The notes under the pieces: generated by a model
Seen by the model: the letters and a program-made list of their open reading frames with translations, nothing else
Told to the model about the DNA's origin: nothing
The model's database searches: none
In this document: piece after piece, positions 17,196-26,642 of the stretch
How positions within the stretch are numbered: the first letter of the stretch is position 1
How the letters are laid out: every line of letters begins with the position of its first letter
Assembly: GCF_019753765.1 (NCBI RefSeq)
Contig: NZ_JAIJZW010000006.1
Location: 186,001 to 250,000 of the forward strand
Source of the DNA: Microbacterium marinilacus
GTDB taxonomy: Bacteria > Actinomycetota > Actinomycetes > Actinomycetales > Microbacteriaceae
Length of the DNA stretch: 64,000 nt
Reading direction: 5' to 3'
Program-made: the position numbers and the translations under genes

Positions 17196-18046
17196 TGAGA
17201 CTGCTGGGGGTCGGCGACAACGTCGTCGACCGCTACCGGGCGCTGGGGAGGATGTTCCCCGGCGGCAACGCCGTGAACGTCGCCGTGTTCGCCTCGCGCC
17301 TGGGGGCGGACGCGGCGTACCTCGGCGTCGTCGGCGACGACGAGGCCGGCCAGACGGTGCTGCAGAGCCTGCGGCAGGAGTCCGTCGGCACGGGCCTCGT
17401 CACCGTGACGGAGGGCCCGAACGCCTACGCCGACGTCGACGTCGTCGGCACCGACCGGGTGTTCCTGGGGTCGTCCAAGGGCGTGTCCGTGTTCGAGCCG
17501 ACCGACGAGCAGTTCGCCGCCATGGAGGCGTTCGACGTCGTCCACGCCGGGTACGCCGGCAGCTTCCTGCCCCACGTGCCCGAGATGGCGCGGCGCACGC
17601 GCGTGTCGTTCGACTTCGGCAGCCGTTTCGGGCTCGAGACGGCCGCGCCCGTGCTGCCGCACCTGTACCTCGCCGCGTTCTCGTCGAGCCACCGCAGCGA
17701 CCGCGAGAGCACCGAGCTCGCGCAGGCAGCGGTCGCGGGGGGCGCGACGTACGCGCTCGCGACGCGCGGCGAGAACGGCGCCTACCTCGCCTCCGAGCGC
17801 TGGCTGATCCATCAGGAGGCCGATCGGGTGCAGGTCGTCGACACGCTGGGCGCGGGCGACGCGTTCATCGCCAGCGTCCTCGTGGGGCTGCTGGCCGGGC
17901 GCGACCGCCGCAGCGTCCTCGCCGCCGCCAGCGCGCACGCCGCGCAGGTCTGCCTCGCGCACGGCGCGTTCGGCTACGGCGTCCCGTTCCAGCCGTCGGC
18001 GGAGGCCGGCGGCGCACAGAAGGTCAACACAGAGGTGAACAGATGA
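17195..18046 (+). CDS. PfkB-family sugar kinase (FrlD-like)
   Basis: This 283-residue ribokinase-fold kinase has a glycine-rich substrate lid (MFPGGNAVNVAVFASRLG), YLGVVGDDEAG, and the signature DTLGAGDAF, whose Asp is the catalytic base. Its shortness and N-terminus (MRLLGVGDNVVDRY) match fructoselysine 6-kinase FrlD and relatives. It would phosphorylate the Amadori product at C6, giving the substrate of the SIS protein encoded just upstream. The start overlaps the upstream stop by 1 nt and its own stop overlaps hyuA, so the four genes form one transcript. Confidence 0.83.
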   Translation: MRLLGVGDNVVDRYRALGRMFPGGNAVNVAVFASRLGADAAYLGVVGDDEAGQTVLQSLRQESVGTGLVTVTEGPNAYADVDVVGTDRVFLGSSKGVSVFEPTDEQFAAMEAFDVVHAGYAGSFLPHVPEMARRTRVSFDFGSRFGLETAAPVLPHLYLAAFSSSHRSDRESTELAQAAVAGGATYALATRGENGAYLASERWLIHQEADRVQVVDTLGAGDAFIASVLVGLLAGRDRRSVLAAASAHAAQVCLAHGAFGYGVPFQPSAEAGGAQKVNTEVNR

Positions 18047-20103
18047 GTCTGAGGATCGGCGTCGACACGGGAGGGACGTTCACCGACGTCTGCGCGTTCG
18101 ACGAGGCGGACGGGCGCGTGCACGTCCGTAAGGTGTCGAGCACGCCCGACGACCCGGGCCGCGCGATCGTGCAGGGCGTCGCCGAGCTGCTGGAGCAGAT
18201 CGGCGACCGCGAGATCGGCGAGGTCTCCTACTTCGCCCACGGCACGACCGTGGGGACGAACGCGCTCCTCACCGGCCGCGGCGTCACGACGGGCCTGATC
18301 ACCACCAAGGGGTTCCGCGACCTGCTCGAGCTCGGCCGCGGCCGCCGGCCCGACATGTACGACCCGCAGGCAGACAAGCCCGAGCCGTTCGTCGCCCGCC
18401 GTCACCGCCTCGAGGTGACCGAGCGCGTGCGGCACACCGGCGCCGTCGAGACGCCGCTCGACGAGGACGAGGTCCGCGCCGCGGTCCGGTTCCTCAAGGG
18501 CGAGGGCGTCGACTCCATCGCCGTCTGCCTGCTCTACAGCTACCTGTTCGCCGACCACGAGCGCCGCATCGGCGAGATCATCGCGGAGGAGCACCCGGAC
18601 GCGTACGTCTCGCTGTCCTCCGAGGTGCTGCCGGAGTTCCGGGAGTACGAGCGCCTGTCGACCGTCGTCACGAACTCGTACGTCGGCCCCGTCGTCTACC
18701 GGTACCTCGCGCGGCTGCGCGCCACGCTGGCGGAGAACGGCCTGCGCGCCGTGCCCCACGTGACGCAGTCCAACGGCGGCGTCATCCCGTTCCAGACGGC
18801 CGAGTCGATGCCGGTGCGCCTCGTGCTCTCCGGCCCCAGCACGGGCGTGGTGGGCGCCGCGGAGATCTGCGCGAGCGCGGGCTTCCCGGACATCATCACG
18901 TTCGACATGGGCGGCACGTCCAGCGACATCTCCCTCGTGCAGGGCGGGCGCCCGAAGGTCACGGCAGGCATGGAGCTCGACGGCCGACCGATCCGCTCTC
19001 CCATGCTCGACATCCACACGGTCGGCGCCGGAGGCGGATCCATCGGATGGATCGACAGCGGGGACCACCTGCGCGTCGGCCCGCAGAGCGCCGGCGCCTT
19101 CCCCGGGCCTGCCTGCTACGGCAACGGCGAGGAGGCGGCGGTCACCGATGCGAACGTCGTGCTGCAGATGCTCAACCCCGAGTACCTGCTGAACGGGCAG
19201 ATGAAGATCGACCGCGAGGCCTCCGTCCGCGCGGTCGAGCGCCTGGCGCGGCCCCTGGGCCTGACGGTCGAGGAGGCCGCGCTCGGCATGCTGCGCGTCG
19301 TCACCGCCAACATGGCGCGCGCCATCCGCGTCGTCTCCGTCAAGCGCGGCTACGACCCCCGCGACTACGCGCTGGTGCCGTTCGGCGGCGCGGGCCCGCT
19401 GCACGCCTCGCGCCTGGCGCGCGAGCTGGGCATGCGCACGATCGTCGTGCCCGAGGTGCCCGGGGCGCAGTCGGCCCTGGGGCTGCTGATGACGGACGTG
19501 CGCACCGACTTCATGCGCACGCAGATCACCGTCATCTCGCCCGACCACCTCGACGAGCTCCGCGCCGGATTCGACGTGCTCGAGCAGCAGGCCGACGCGT
19601 GGTTCGCCCACGAGGACATCGACGCGTCGGACCGCGGCAGCGTGCGGCGACTCGAGCTGCGCTACGCCGGGCAGAACTTCGAGCTCGCCGTCGAGGTGCC
19701 GGACGGGCCGCTCGACGAGGAGCTCGTCGGGCGCATCGTCGAGGAGTTCCACGCGGCGCACGAGCGGGTGTACGGCTATCGGTCGCCCGAGTCGCGCATC
19801 GAGGCCGTGACCTTCCGGCTCGAGGCCAGCGGACAGGCCGCCCGCGTCGAGCTGCGTGAGGACGCGATGTCGGGGGAGGACGCCGGCGGCGCCGTCGTCG
19901 GCACCCGCGAGACGTGCTTCGACCCGGCGGCGGGCTACATCTCGATCCCCGTGTACGACCGGTCTCTGCTCGCCCCCGGGAACCGGATCTCCGGCCCCGC
20001 GATCGTCGAGCAGATGGACACGACCACCGTGCTGCTCCCGGGCGACGAGTGCACGGTCGACACCCTCAGGAACCTCGTCATCCGGACAGGAGAGCAGCGA
20101 TGA
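18043..20103 (+). CDS. hyuA: Hydantoinase/oxoprolinase subunit A
   Basis: At 686 residues this is the ATP-binding A subunit of the hydantoinase/5-oxoprolinase family, with an acetate/sugar kinase-like nucleotide fold. Visible motifs are GVDTGGTFTDV at the N-terminus, HGTTVGTNALL, NSYVGPVVYRYL, FDMGGTSSDISL and PFGGAGPLHA. With subunit B it hydrolyses cyclic amides such as N-methylhydantoin or 5-oxoproline using ATP. In this operon it follows a deglycase and a kinase, suggesting the cleaved ring derives from a glycated or cyclised amino acid. It overlaps the genes on both sides by 4 nt. Confidence 0.92.
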   Translation: MSLRIGVDTGGTFTDVCAFDEADGRVHVRKVSSTPDDPGRAIVQGVAELLEQIGDREIGEVSYFAHGTTVGTNALLTGRGVTTGLITTKGFRDLLELGRGRRPDMYDPQADKPEPFVARRHRLEVTERVRHTGAVETPLDEDEVRAAVRFLKGEGVDSIAVCLLYSYLFADHERRIGEIIAEEHPDAYVSLSSEVLPEFREYERLSTVVTNSYVGPVVYRYLARLRATLAENGLRAVPHVTQSNGGVIPFQTAESMPVRLVLSGPSTGVVGAAEICASAGFPDIITFDMGGTSSDISLVQGGRPKVTAGMELDGRPIRSPMLDIHTVGAGGGSIGWIDSGDHLRVGPQSAGAFPGPACYGNGEEAAVTDANVVLQMLNPEYLLNGQMKIDREASVRAVERLARPLGLTVEEAALGMLRVVTANMARAIRVVSVKRGYDPRDYALVPFGGAGPLHASRLARELGMRTIVVPEVPGAQSALGLLMTDVRTDFMRTQITVISPDHLDELRAGFDVLEQQADAWFAHEDIDASDRGSVRRLELRYAGQNFELAVEVPDGPLDEELVGRIVEEFHAAHERVYGYRSPESRIEAVTFRLEASGQAARVELREDAMSGEDAGGAVVGTRETCFDPAAGYISIPVYDRSLLAPGNRISGPAIVEQMDTTTVLLPGDECTVDTLRNLVIRTGEQR

Positions 20104-21716
20104 GCGCAGACGACAAGGCCCTCGACCCGGTGCTGGTGGAGGTGGTGGGGTCGGCCCTCGCCACGATCGTGGAGGAGATGAGCGAGACGCTCGTCAAGGC
20201 CGCGTTCTCGCCGAACATCAAGGAGCGGCGCGACTGCACGGCGAGCCTGTTCGACGCGCAGGGCCGGGCGATCGCGCAGGACGAGGGCGGCTCGCCCATG
20301 CACCTGGGCTCGCTCATGGGGATCGTCGACGGGATCCGGAGCCGCTTCGGCGACGACGACATCCGCGAGGGCGACGTCTTCATCGGCAACGACCCCTACA
20401 CCGGCGGCGGCTCGCACCTGCCCGACATCGTGCTCGCGCTGCCGATCTTCGTCGACGGCGAGGTGCACGCGTGGGCGGCGTCGCTGGCCCACCATGCCGA
20501 CTTCGGCGACCGCGGCCATGCGCACATCTTCCAGGAGGCGATCCGCATCCCTCCGGTGCACCTGATCCGCGAGGGGGTGCTGCAGCAGGAGCTGCTGGAG
20601 GTGTTCCTGCTCAACTGCCAGATCCCGGAGGAGCGCAAGGCCGACCTGAACGCGCAGCAGGCCGCGTTGCGGGTGGCGCAGACGCGTTACCTCGAGCTGG
20701 TGCAGCGCTACGGCGCCGAGCAGACCTCCGCGGTCGCGCGGGAGCTGCTCGACTACACCGAGCGGCGCACGCGTGCGGCCATCGCCGAGATGCCCGACGG
20801 CGTCTACGCGTTCGAGGACCTCTTCGACGCACCCGAGCTGGACGACGAGCTCATGCTGCGGGTGGTGATCACCGTGCGCGGCGATGAGCTGCACTTCGAC
20901 TTCCGCGGCAATCCCGCGCAGGTGCGGGCGAGCGTCAACGTCGTGTGGACCGGCCTGTACGCGTCGGTCTACTACACGGTGAAGACCCTGATCGACCCCG
21001 ACATCGCGCCCAACGCGGGCCTGTACCGGCCGGTGACGATCGTGGCCGACGAGGGGTCGATCCTCAACTGCACGGCGCCCGCCGCGGTCAACGGGCGCAT
21101 CGAGACGTGCCAGCGCGTGGTCGACCTGATCCAGGGCGCCCTGGTCGAGGCGCTTCCCACGCGCGTCACCGCGGCCTCGAACGGCGCGGTGACCGGCGTG
21201 CACTTCTCGGGATACGACGCCGTGCGCGGCCGCGACTTCGTCTACCTCGAGACGATCGGCGGGGGATCGGGGGCACGGCACAACAAGGACGGGCTCGACG
21301 GTATCCAGGTGCACATGACCAACACGTCCAACCTGCCGGTCGAGGCCCTCGAGGCCGAGTACCCGCTCATGGTCGAGGCCTACGAGCTGCGCGGCGGCTC
21401 CGGCGGCGACGGCGAGCACCGCGGCGGCATGGGAATCCGGCGCAAGGTGCGCGTGGAGGCGCCCGACGTGCACTTCTGGCTCGACACGAGCCGGCAGCGG
21501 TCGCAGCCATGGGGCCTGGCCGGCGGCGAGCCCGGCGCCTCGTCTCGGGTCGAGCTGAGCGAGGACGCCCGCCCGGTCGATCACGGCTACACGGTGCTGC
21601 AGCCGGGTCAGACGGCCTCGATCGAGACCGCCGGCGCCGGCGGCTACGGCGACCCCGCCCGCCGTTCCGCCGAGGCGAGGGCGGCCGACGTCGCCGACGG
21701 GCGGCTGCAGGGCTAG
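20100..21716 (+). CDS. hyuB: Hydantoinase/oxoprolinase subunit B
   Basis: This 538-residue B subunit has DPVLVEVVGSALATIVEEM at the N-terminus, FSPNIKERRDCTASLFD, IGNDPYTGGGSHLPDI, HHADFGDRGHA and the late ETIGGGSGARHNKDG. These are the standard blocks of HyuB and the oxoprolinase C-terminal half. It forms the catalytic complex with the preceding HyuA, to which it is translationally coupled (ATGA). It is the last gene of the deglycase operon and converges with the LacI regulator gene, about 30 bp away. Confidence 0.92.
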   Translation: MSADDKALDPVLVEVVGSALATIVEEMSETLVKAAFSPNIKERRDCTASLFDAQGRAIAQDEGGSPMHLGSLMGIVDGIRSRFGDDDIREGDVFIGNDPYTGGGSHLPDIVLALPIFVDGEVHAWAASLAHHADFGDRGHAHIFQEAIRIPPVHLIREGVLQQELLEVFLLNCQIPEERKADLNAQQAALRVAQTRYLELVQRYGAEQTSAVARELLDYTERRTRAAIAEMPDGVYAFEDLFDAPELDDELMLRVVITVRGDELHFDFRGNPAQVRASVNVVWTGLYASVYYTVKTLIDPDIAPNAGLYRPVTIVADEGSILNCTAPAAVNGRIETCQRVVDLIQGALVEALPTRVTAASNGAVTGVHFSGYDAVRGRDFVYLETIGGGSGARHNKDGLDGIQVHMTNTSNLPVEALEAEYPLMVEAYELRGGSGGDGEHRGGMGIRRKVRVEAPDVHFWLDTSRQRSQPWGLAGGEPGASSRVELSEDARPVDHGYTVLQPGQTASIETAGAGGYGDPARRSAEARAADVADGRLQG

Positions 21717-21747
21717 ACACCGCGCGCCGTCGGCGTCCCTGGCGGGT

Positions 21748-22812
21748 TCAGACCGGCCGGGACGTCGACGCGCGCGTGATGAGCTGGGCGTCGAGCAGCA
21801 TGTCGCTCGGCACCTCTCCGATGCGCCGGATCCGCGCGATCAGCATGTTGGCGGTCGCGGCGCCCAGCCGGTATCGGGGCTGGTCGACGACGGTCACGGC
21901 GGGGCGCACGAGGGTGGTCCACTCCTGGTCGTCGAAGCCGACGAACGAGAACGCGCCGGGCAGCGACAGGTCGCTGTCGACGATGTGCGTGTACGCGCCG
22001 AGCGTCAGCACGGAGTCGGTGCAGTACAGTGCCGTGAACCGCCGGCTCTGCAGCGCCTCGGCCACGGCGGCGCGCGCCGAGTCGGCGTCGTAGGCGGACG
22101 ACAGCACGAGCGCGGGGTCGACGGGGATGCCGTGCGCCTGCAGCGCGTCCAGGTAGCCGAGCAGTCGCTGGTGGGACGGCCGCAGGGTGTGCGCGTCGTC
22201 GGTGCCGCCGCGAAGCTCGTCGAGGCTGCCGGCGGCCTCGGTGACGATCGCGATGTCGTGGTGCCCCAGCTCGATCAGGTGCTCGACGGCGGCGCGCGAG
22301 GCGGCGATGTGATCGACGGACACGAGGGGCACGTCGGCGAGCGCCGGCATGCGACGGTCCAGCAGCACGACGGGGATGTCGTCGTCGACGAGGGCCCGGA
22401 CGCTGCCGGGGTCGTCCTCGAAGACCGGGGCGACGATGAAGCCGTCGACCTGCTTCTCGCGGAGCACGTCGATGGCACGGGCCTGGATGTCGCGGTCGTT
22501 GTCGGTGTTGCCGAGGAGGACCTCGAAGCCCGCCGCGTGCGCCGCGTCGCTGGCGCCTCGAACCACGGCCGAGAAGAAGGGGCTGGCGACGTCGGGGATG
22601 ACGATGGCCAGCGTGTTGCTGGTCCCGGAGATCATCGCCTTGGCCAGGGCGTTGGGCCGGTAGCCGAGGCGTTCGGCGGCGTCCTGCACCCGCTGCTGCG
22701 TGGCCGGGCTCGCGGAGCCTCGGCCGGCGAGCACCCGGGCCGCCGACGACTTCGAGACGCCTGCCTCGCGGGCGACGTCGACGATGGTGACGGTGTGAGC
22801 GCGTCGTGCCAT
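21748..22812 (-). CDS. LacI-family transcriptional regulator of the flanking operons
   Basis: At 354 residues it has an N-terminal LacI helix-turn-helix (VTIVDVAREAGVSKSSAARVLAGRG) with hinge helix (RPNALAKAMISG). The periplasmic-binding-protein fold follows (IAIVIPDVASPFFSAVVRGA, VDGFIVAP, VSVDHIAASRAAVEHLIELGH, SFVGFDDQEWTTLVRP). It sits between the two operons that carry identical 16- and 18-mer operator sequences, making it their probable repressor. A related half-site lies 33 bp upstream of its own start. The likely inducer is the transported or phosphorylated substrate. Confidence 0.92.
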   Translation of the reverse strand: MARRAHTVTIVDVAREAGVSKSSAARVLAGRGSASPATQQRVQDAAERLGYRPNALAKAMISGTSNTLAIVIPDVASPFFSAVVRGASDAAHAAGFEVLLGNTDNDRDIQARAIDVLREKQVDGFIVAPVFEDDPGSVRALVDDDIPVVLLDRRMPALADVPLVSVDHIAASRAAVEHLIELGHHDIAIVTEAAGSLDELRGGTDDAHTLRPSHQRLLGYLDALQAHGIPVDPALVLSSAYDADSARAAVAEALQSRRFTALYCTDSVLTLGAYTHIVDSDLSLPGAFSFVGFDDQEWTTLVRPAVTVVDQPRYRLGAATANMLIARIRRIGEVPSDMLLDAQLITRASTSRPV

Positions 22813-22843
22813 GGGACCTTCCTGTCGGGCGCCCGCGATCGCG

Positions 22844-22859
22844 GTGGCACCGTTCCCTT
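22844..22859. promoter_or_regulatory. Possible autoregulatory operator of the LacI gene
   Basis: The 10-mer CACCGTTCCC, the core of the two strong operator copies, recurs at 22848-22857 between the LacI-type start codon and its likely promoter. The other arm is not conserved, so this would be a weaker site. Confidence 0.45.
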
Positions 22860-22933
22860 TCGGCTGATCGTAGCCGGGTGCCCCCGGGGACGCCGCGAGG
22901 GTGTTACGAACGAGTTACGCCTGCACCACGGTA

Positions 22934-22993
22934 TTGACACCGTTCCCAACTTGCCGCAGAGTGACTGCCATGACAGATTGGGATCGTTCCCAA
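22934..22993 (+). promoter_or_regulatory. Promoter with two LacI-type operators, transporter operon
   Basis: TTGACACCGTTCCCAA (22934-22949, including a -35 TTGACA) and TTGGGATCGTTCCCAA (22978-22993) repeat exactly the two elements upstream of the deglycase operon. Here they are 44 bp apart start to start rather than 34. The -10 is weak (CAGAGT at 22957-22962). The rest of the 301-bp gap before the substrate-binding protein (22813-23113) holds no recognisable gene. Confidence 0.85.
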
Positions 22994-23113
22994 TCATCGT
23001 GCACCCTCCAGCACCGATGGACGGGCACGAGGGCCGTGCCTGTCACGCCGCACGCGATGAAGAGACGAAGAAGTCGTCGCGTGGGCCAGTCCCAGCTCAC
23101 CCGAGGAGTCCCC

Positions 23114-24673
23114 ATGGCATCACCCTTCCCGACCAGCCCCGGCGGTCGCGCGCGCCGGCTCGCGGTCATCGCCTCCGTCTCCGTCGCCGCGCTCGGCCTC
23201 GCCGGCTGCGCCGGCGGAACCGACGGCGGTGACGACGTCCTGCTCTACGGCCTCGACAGCGACGTGCCCAACCTGGTCACGCCGCAGAACCAGGGCTCGG
23301 CCTCGATGATCCTGAACGCCGCGCTGCACCGCGGCCTCGTGCAGTACGACGCGGAGGGCCAGATCGTGCCCGCGCTCGCGGAGAGCTGGGACGACGAGGG
23401 CTCGCAGAGCTTCACGTTCCATCTGCGCGACGACCTGACGTTCCACGACGGCAGCGAGCTGACGAGCGAGGACGTCAAGGCCACGCTCGAGTACATCGCC
23501 GACCAGGACAACTCGGCCAAGCTCTACGCGGCCGCCTCGGGCATCAGCTCGATCGAGACGCCCGACGACACGACCGTCGAGGTCGAGCTCGCCGCTCCCG
23601 ATGCGGCGTTCCTGTCCTTCCTCGCCGACGTCTCCGGGGCGATCCTGCCGAGCGAGTCGCTGGGTCAGGACGAGCCGACCTACGTCGGCGCCGGCCCGTT
23701 CCAGTACGTCAGCTACGAGCAGGGCTCGAGCTTCGTGGTCGAGGCGTTCGACGGGTTCTACGGAGCCGACGACGTCCAGCTCGACGGCATCGAGTTCCAG
23801 ATCATGGCCGACCAGACGGCGCGCGACAACGCGCTGCTCAGCGGCAGCGTCGACGCGGTCTCGTTCGTCGGGTGGAACAGCTACGACCAGGTCGAGCAGA
23901 ACGACTCCCTCGTGCTCGACCGCACGGAGGGCCCGTTCATGTACCTCGTGTTCAACACGACCGAGGACAGCCCCTTCTCCGACCCGCTCGTGCGTCAGGC
24001 CGTCGCGTACGCCGTGGACCGCCAGGGCGTCATCGACTCGGCGCTGGCGGGGCAGGGCGAGCCGCTCAACGGGATGCCGATTCCCGAGAACAGCGACTAC
24101 TACGACGAGCAGTACGCCGACTACTACGAGCAGGACCTCGACAAGGCGCGCGAGCTGCTCGCCGAGGCCGGCTACCCCGACGGGTTCACCGCCCGGATGC
24201 TGTCGTCGTCGCAGTACGACTTCCACGAGAACACGGCAGTCTCGGTGCAGGCCGACCTCTCGGAGATCGGCATCGAGCTCGAGATGAACCTGCCCGACTG
24301 GCCGACCCGCCTCGAGCTCGGCGCCGCCGGCGACTACGACATCGCCGTGTACGGCACGAGCGGCCTGACGAACGATCCCGCGTTCCTCTCCGAGATCCTG
24401 ACGCCGAGCGGCTCGCAGAACGCCTCGTACGGCTACGACGACCCGAAGGTCGCCGAGCTGCTGGCCGCGGGGCGCGCCGCGACCGACACCGCCGAGCGGC
24501 AGGCCGTCTACGACGAGCTGTCCGAGTACGTGCTCGAGCAGGCGCCGATCGTGACCTTGGCGTGGCGAGCCCAGGCGTTCGGCTACAGCGTGGACGTCAC
24601 CGGGTTCAGCAACATCCCCGGGTTCCTGACGTTCGACTCCGGCTACACGCTGGCGAACACCGGCCTGAAGTAA
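23114..24673 (+). CDS. Dpp-type ABC transporter substrate-binding lipoprotein
   Basis: This 519-residue extracytoplasmic solute-binding protein of the family-5 (peptide/opine/nickel) type has a signal peptide with lipobox LAGC at about residues 32-35, where the protein would be lipidated. Family motifs include VPALAESWDDE, FHLRDDLTFHDGSELTSEDV, and AVAYAVDRQGVIDSAL with LNGMPIPENS. It would capture peptides or peptide-like glycated compounds for the permeases encoded next. The ATG at 23114 follows GAGGAGT. The gene is first in its operon, behind two LacI-type operators. Confidence 0.92.
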   Translation: MASPFPTSPGGRARRLAVIASVSVAALGLAGCAGGTDGGDDVLLYGLDSDVPNLVTPQNQGSASMILNAALHRGLVQYDAEGQIVPALAESWDDEGSQSFTFHLRDDLTFHDGSELTSEDVKATLEYIADQDNSAKLYAAASGISSIETPDDTTVEVELAAPDAAFLSFLADVSGAILPSESLGQDEPTYVGAGPFQYVSYEQGSSFVVEAFDGFYGADDVQLDGIEFQIMADQTARDNALLSGSVDAVSFVGWNSYDQVEQNDSLVLDRTEGPFMYLVFNTTEDSPFSDPLVRQAVAYAVDRQGVIDSALAGQGEPLNGMPIPENSDYYDEQYADYYEQDLDKARELLAEAGYPDGFTARMLSSSQYDFHENTAVSVQADLSEIGIELEMNLPDWPTRLELGAAGDYDIAVYGTSGLTNDPAFLSEILTPSGSQNASYGYDDPKVAELLAAGRAATDTAERQAVYDELSEYVLEQAPIVTLAWRAQAFGYSVDVTGFSNIPGFLTFDSGYTLANTGLK

Positions 24674-24679
24674 CCCACT

Positions 24680-24719
24680 GGTGACGGGGAGCGGCCACCG
24701 CGTGGCGCTCCCCGTCACC
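24680..24719 (+). terminator. Strong hairpin between binding protein and permease genes
   Basis: A perfect 14-bp stem (24680-24693 with 24706-24719) encloses a loop that can pair further (CCAC/GTGG), giving an almost fully paired 40-nt structure 6 nt after the stop. There is no U-tract. It probably acts as a partial terminator or 3' mRNA shield, so that the binding protein is made in excess over the permeases. Confidence 0.65.
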
Positions 24720-24759
24720 TCGTGGCCCCCGTCACCACGTAGAGAGAGATGCACCGCCG

Positions 24760-25719
24760 ATGGCCCTGAACATCCTGAGACGCCTGCTCGCCGGCGTGGT
24801 GCTGCTGTTCGTCGTCGCGACCGTCGTGTTCGTCGCCCTGCAGCTCGTCCCGGGAGACCCCGCGCGCACCATCCTCACCGGCACCGGGGCGACGCCGACC
24901 GAGGAGGCGGTGCAGGCACTGCGCGACGAGCTGGGGCTCAACCTGCCGCTGTGGCAGCAGTACGCGGCCTTCCTCGGCCAGCTCGCGACGGGATCGCTCG
25001 GCGAGTCGCTGCAGAACGGCCAGCCGGTGCTCGACCTCGTCGCACAGCGCCTGCCTCGCACCCTGATCCTGATCCTGACCTCGACCGTCGTGTCGGTGCT
25101 GCTCGGGGTGCTGATCGGCGCGACCGCGGCGCGGTTCTCCGCCGGGCGGGGCGCGTGGTGGGACCGCGTGGTGCTCGCCGCCACGTCCGTGGGGGTGGCG
25201 GTGCCGTCGTTCGTCGCCGCCGTACTGCTCGTCTACGCCTTCGGCGTGCAGCTGCAGTGGCTGCCCTCCGGCGGGTTCGTGCCGTTCGAGCGCAATCCGG
25301 CCGGGTTCTTCCAGAGCCTCATCCTGCCCACCGCGGCGCTCGCCGTCGGCTTCACCGGGACCGTCGCGCGGATGACCCGCTCGTCCGTCCTCGGCGTCGG
25401 CAACCAGGACTGGGTGCGCACCGGCCGGGCCGTAGGGCTGCGCGAGCGCACCGTCTTCCTGCGGCATGTGCTGCGCAACTCGCTCTCTCCCGTGCTGACG
25501 GTCACGGGCCTGCAGATGGGCGCGATGCTCGGCGGCACCGTCATCATCGAGCGCGTCTTCAACTACCCGGGCCTGTCGGGCCTGCTGATCGACGCCGTCA
25601 CGCAGCGCGACTATCCGATCGTGCAGGGCGTGGTGCTCGTCATCGCCGCGCTGTTCGTGGTGCTGAACATCGTCGTCGACATCGCCTACGGCTTCCTCGA
25701 CCCGAGGGGAAGGAACTGA
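24760..25719 (+). CDS. ABC transporter permease, DppB type
   Basis: This 319-residue inner-membrane permease has an N-terminal helix (LLAGVVLLFVVATVVFVALQ) followed by LVPGDPARTILTG, typical of the DppB/OppB subfamily. Further membrane segments follow, with an EAA-type coupling loop (VRTGRAVGLRERTVFLRHVLRNS) that contacts the ATPase. It pairs with the DppC-type gene that overlaps its stop. Together they move the ligand delivered by the upstream lipoprotein. Confidence 0.93.
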   Translation: MALNILRRLLAGVVLLFVVATVVFVALQLVPGDPARTILTGTGATPTEEAVQALRDELGLNLPLWQQYAAFLGQLATGSLGESLQNGQPVLDLVAQRLPRTLILILTSTVVSVLLGVLIGATAARFSAGRGAWWDRVVLAATSVGVAVPSFVAAVLLVYAFGVQLQWLPSGGFVPFERNPAGFFQSLILPTAALAVGFTGTVARMTRSSVLGVGNQDWVRTGRAVGLRERTVFLRHVLRNSLSPVLTVTGLQMGAMLGGTVIIERVFNYPGLSGLLIDAVTQRDYPIVQGVVLVIAALFVVLNIVVDIAYGFLDPRGRN

Positions 25720-26642
25720 TGACCCCGCTGAACTCGCTCCTGCGGCAGCTGCGCCGCCCCGGCCCGGCCGCGGCAGCGATCTTCCTCGTCCTCCTGGTGC
25801 TGGTCGCGCTGCTCGCAGACGTCATCGCCCCGTACAGCTCGATCGCGCAGAGCAGCGAGCGTCTCGCCGGGCCGAGCGCGGCGCACTGGCTCGGCACCGA
25901 CCAGTTCGGCCGCGACACCCTCTCGCGCCTGATCGTCGGCTCTCGCGTCGACCTGCTGGTGTCGGTCGGCGCGACCGCGGTCGCGACCGTGCTCGGCGTC
26001 GTGGTCGGCCTCGTCGGCGGGTCGTCCCGCGGCCTGGTGGGGCTGCTGTCGATGCGTGCCGTCGAGGTGATCCTCGCCTTCCCGCCCATCGTCTTCGCGC
26101 TGCTGATCGTGACGCTGTTCGGCCAGGGCGAGTTCACGATGATCGCGACCATGGGCATCCTGTTCGCCCCCGCGTTCGCGCGCGTCGTCTACGGCGAGGT
26201 GCTCACGATCCGCAACCTCGAGTACGTCCAGGCCAGCGAGGTGATCGGCAGCCGCCGCACCCGCATCCTGTTCCGCGTGATCCTGCCCGGCGTCATCCCG
26301 CCCGTGCTGGTGCAGGTGTCGCTCACGCTGGCCTCGACGATGCTGCTCTCGGCGGGCCTCAGCTTCCTCGGGCTCGGGGTCGTGCCGCCGACGCCGTCGT
26401 GGGGATCGATGATCGGCGAGGGCCAGGCGCTCATGCTGACCAGCCCGCTGCTGCTGTTCGTCAGCTCGGGCGTGATCGTCGCGACCATCCTCGCGTTCTC
26501 CGTGCTGGCCGACGCGACCGAGCGCGGCCTGGATCCGCGGCGCCGCGCACGCTCGCCGCGAGCCCCGCGCTCGCGGCCGACGCCGCCGCGCACGCAGGTG
26601 ATCCCGCTCAACGTCCAGAAGAAGATGGAGACGATGCCATGA
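25719..26642 (+). CDS. ABC transporter permease, DppC type
   Basis: At 307 residues this is the second peptide-type permease. It has an N-terminal helix (AAAIFLVLLVLVALLADVIAPY), the DppC hallmark HWLGTDQFGRDTLSRLI, and the EAA-type loop YVQASEVIGSRRTRILFRVILP. The C-terminal tail is basic and ends KKMETMP. The start overlaps the DppB stop by 1 nt. The end overlaps the isomerase gene start by 4 nt, so the isomerase is expressed with the transporter. Confidence 0.93.
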   Translation: MTPLNSLLRQLRRPGPAAAAIFLVLLVLVALLADVIAPYSSIAQSSERLAGPSAAHWLGTDQFGRDTLSRLIVGSRVDLLVSVGATAVATVLGVVVGLVGGSSRGLVGLLSMRAVEVILAFPPIVFALLIVTLFGQGEFTMIATMGILFAPAFARVVYGEVLTIRNLEYVQASEVIGSRRTRILFRVILPGVIPPVLVQVSLTLASTMLLSAGLSFLGLGVVPPTPSWGSMIGEGQALMLTSPLLLFVSSGVIVATILAFSVLADATERGLDPRRRARSPRAPRSRPTPPRTQVIPLNVQKKMETMP

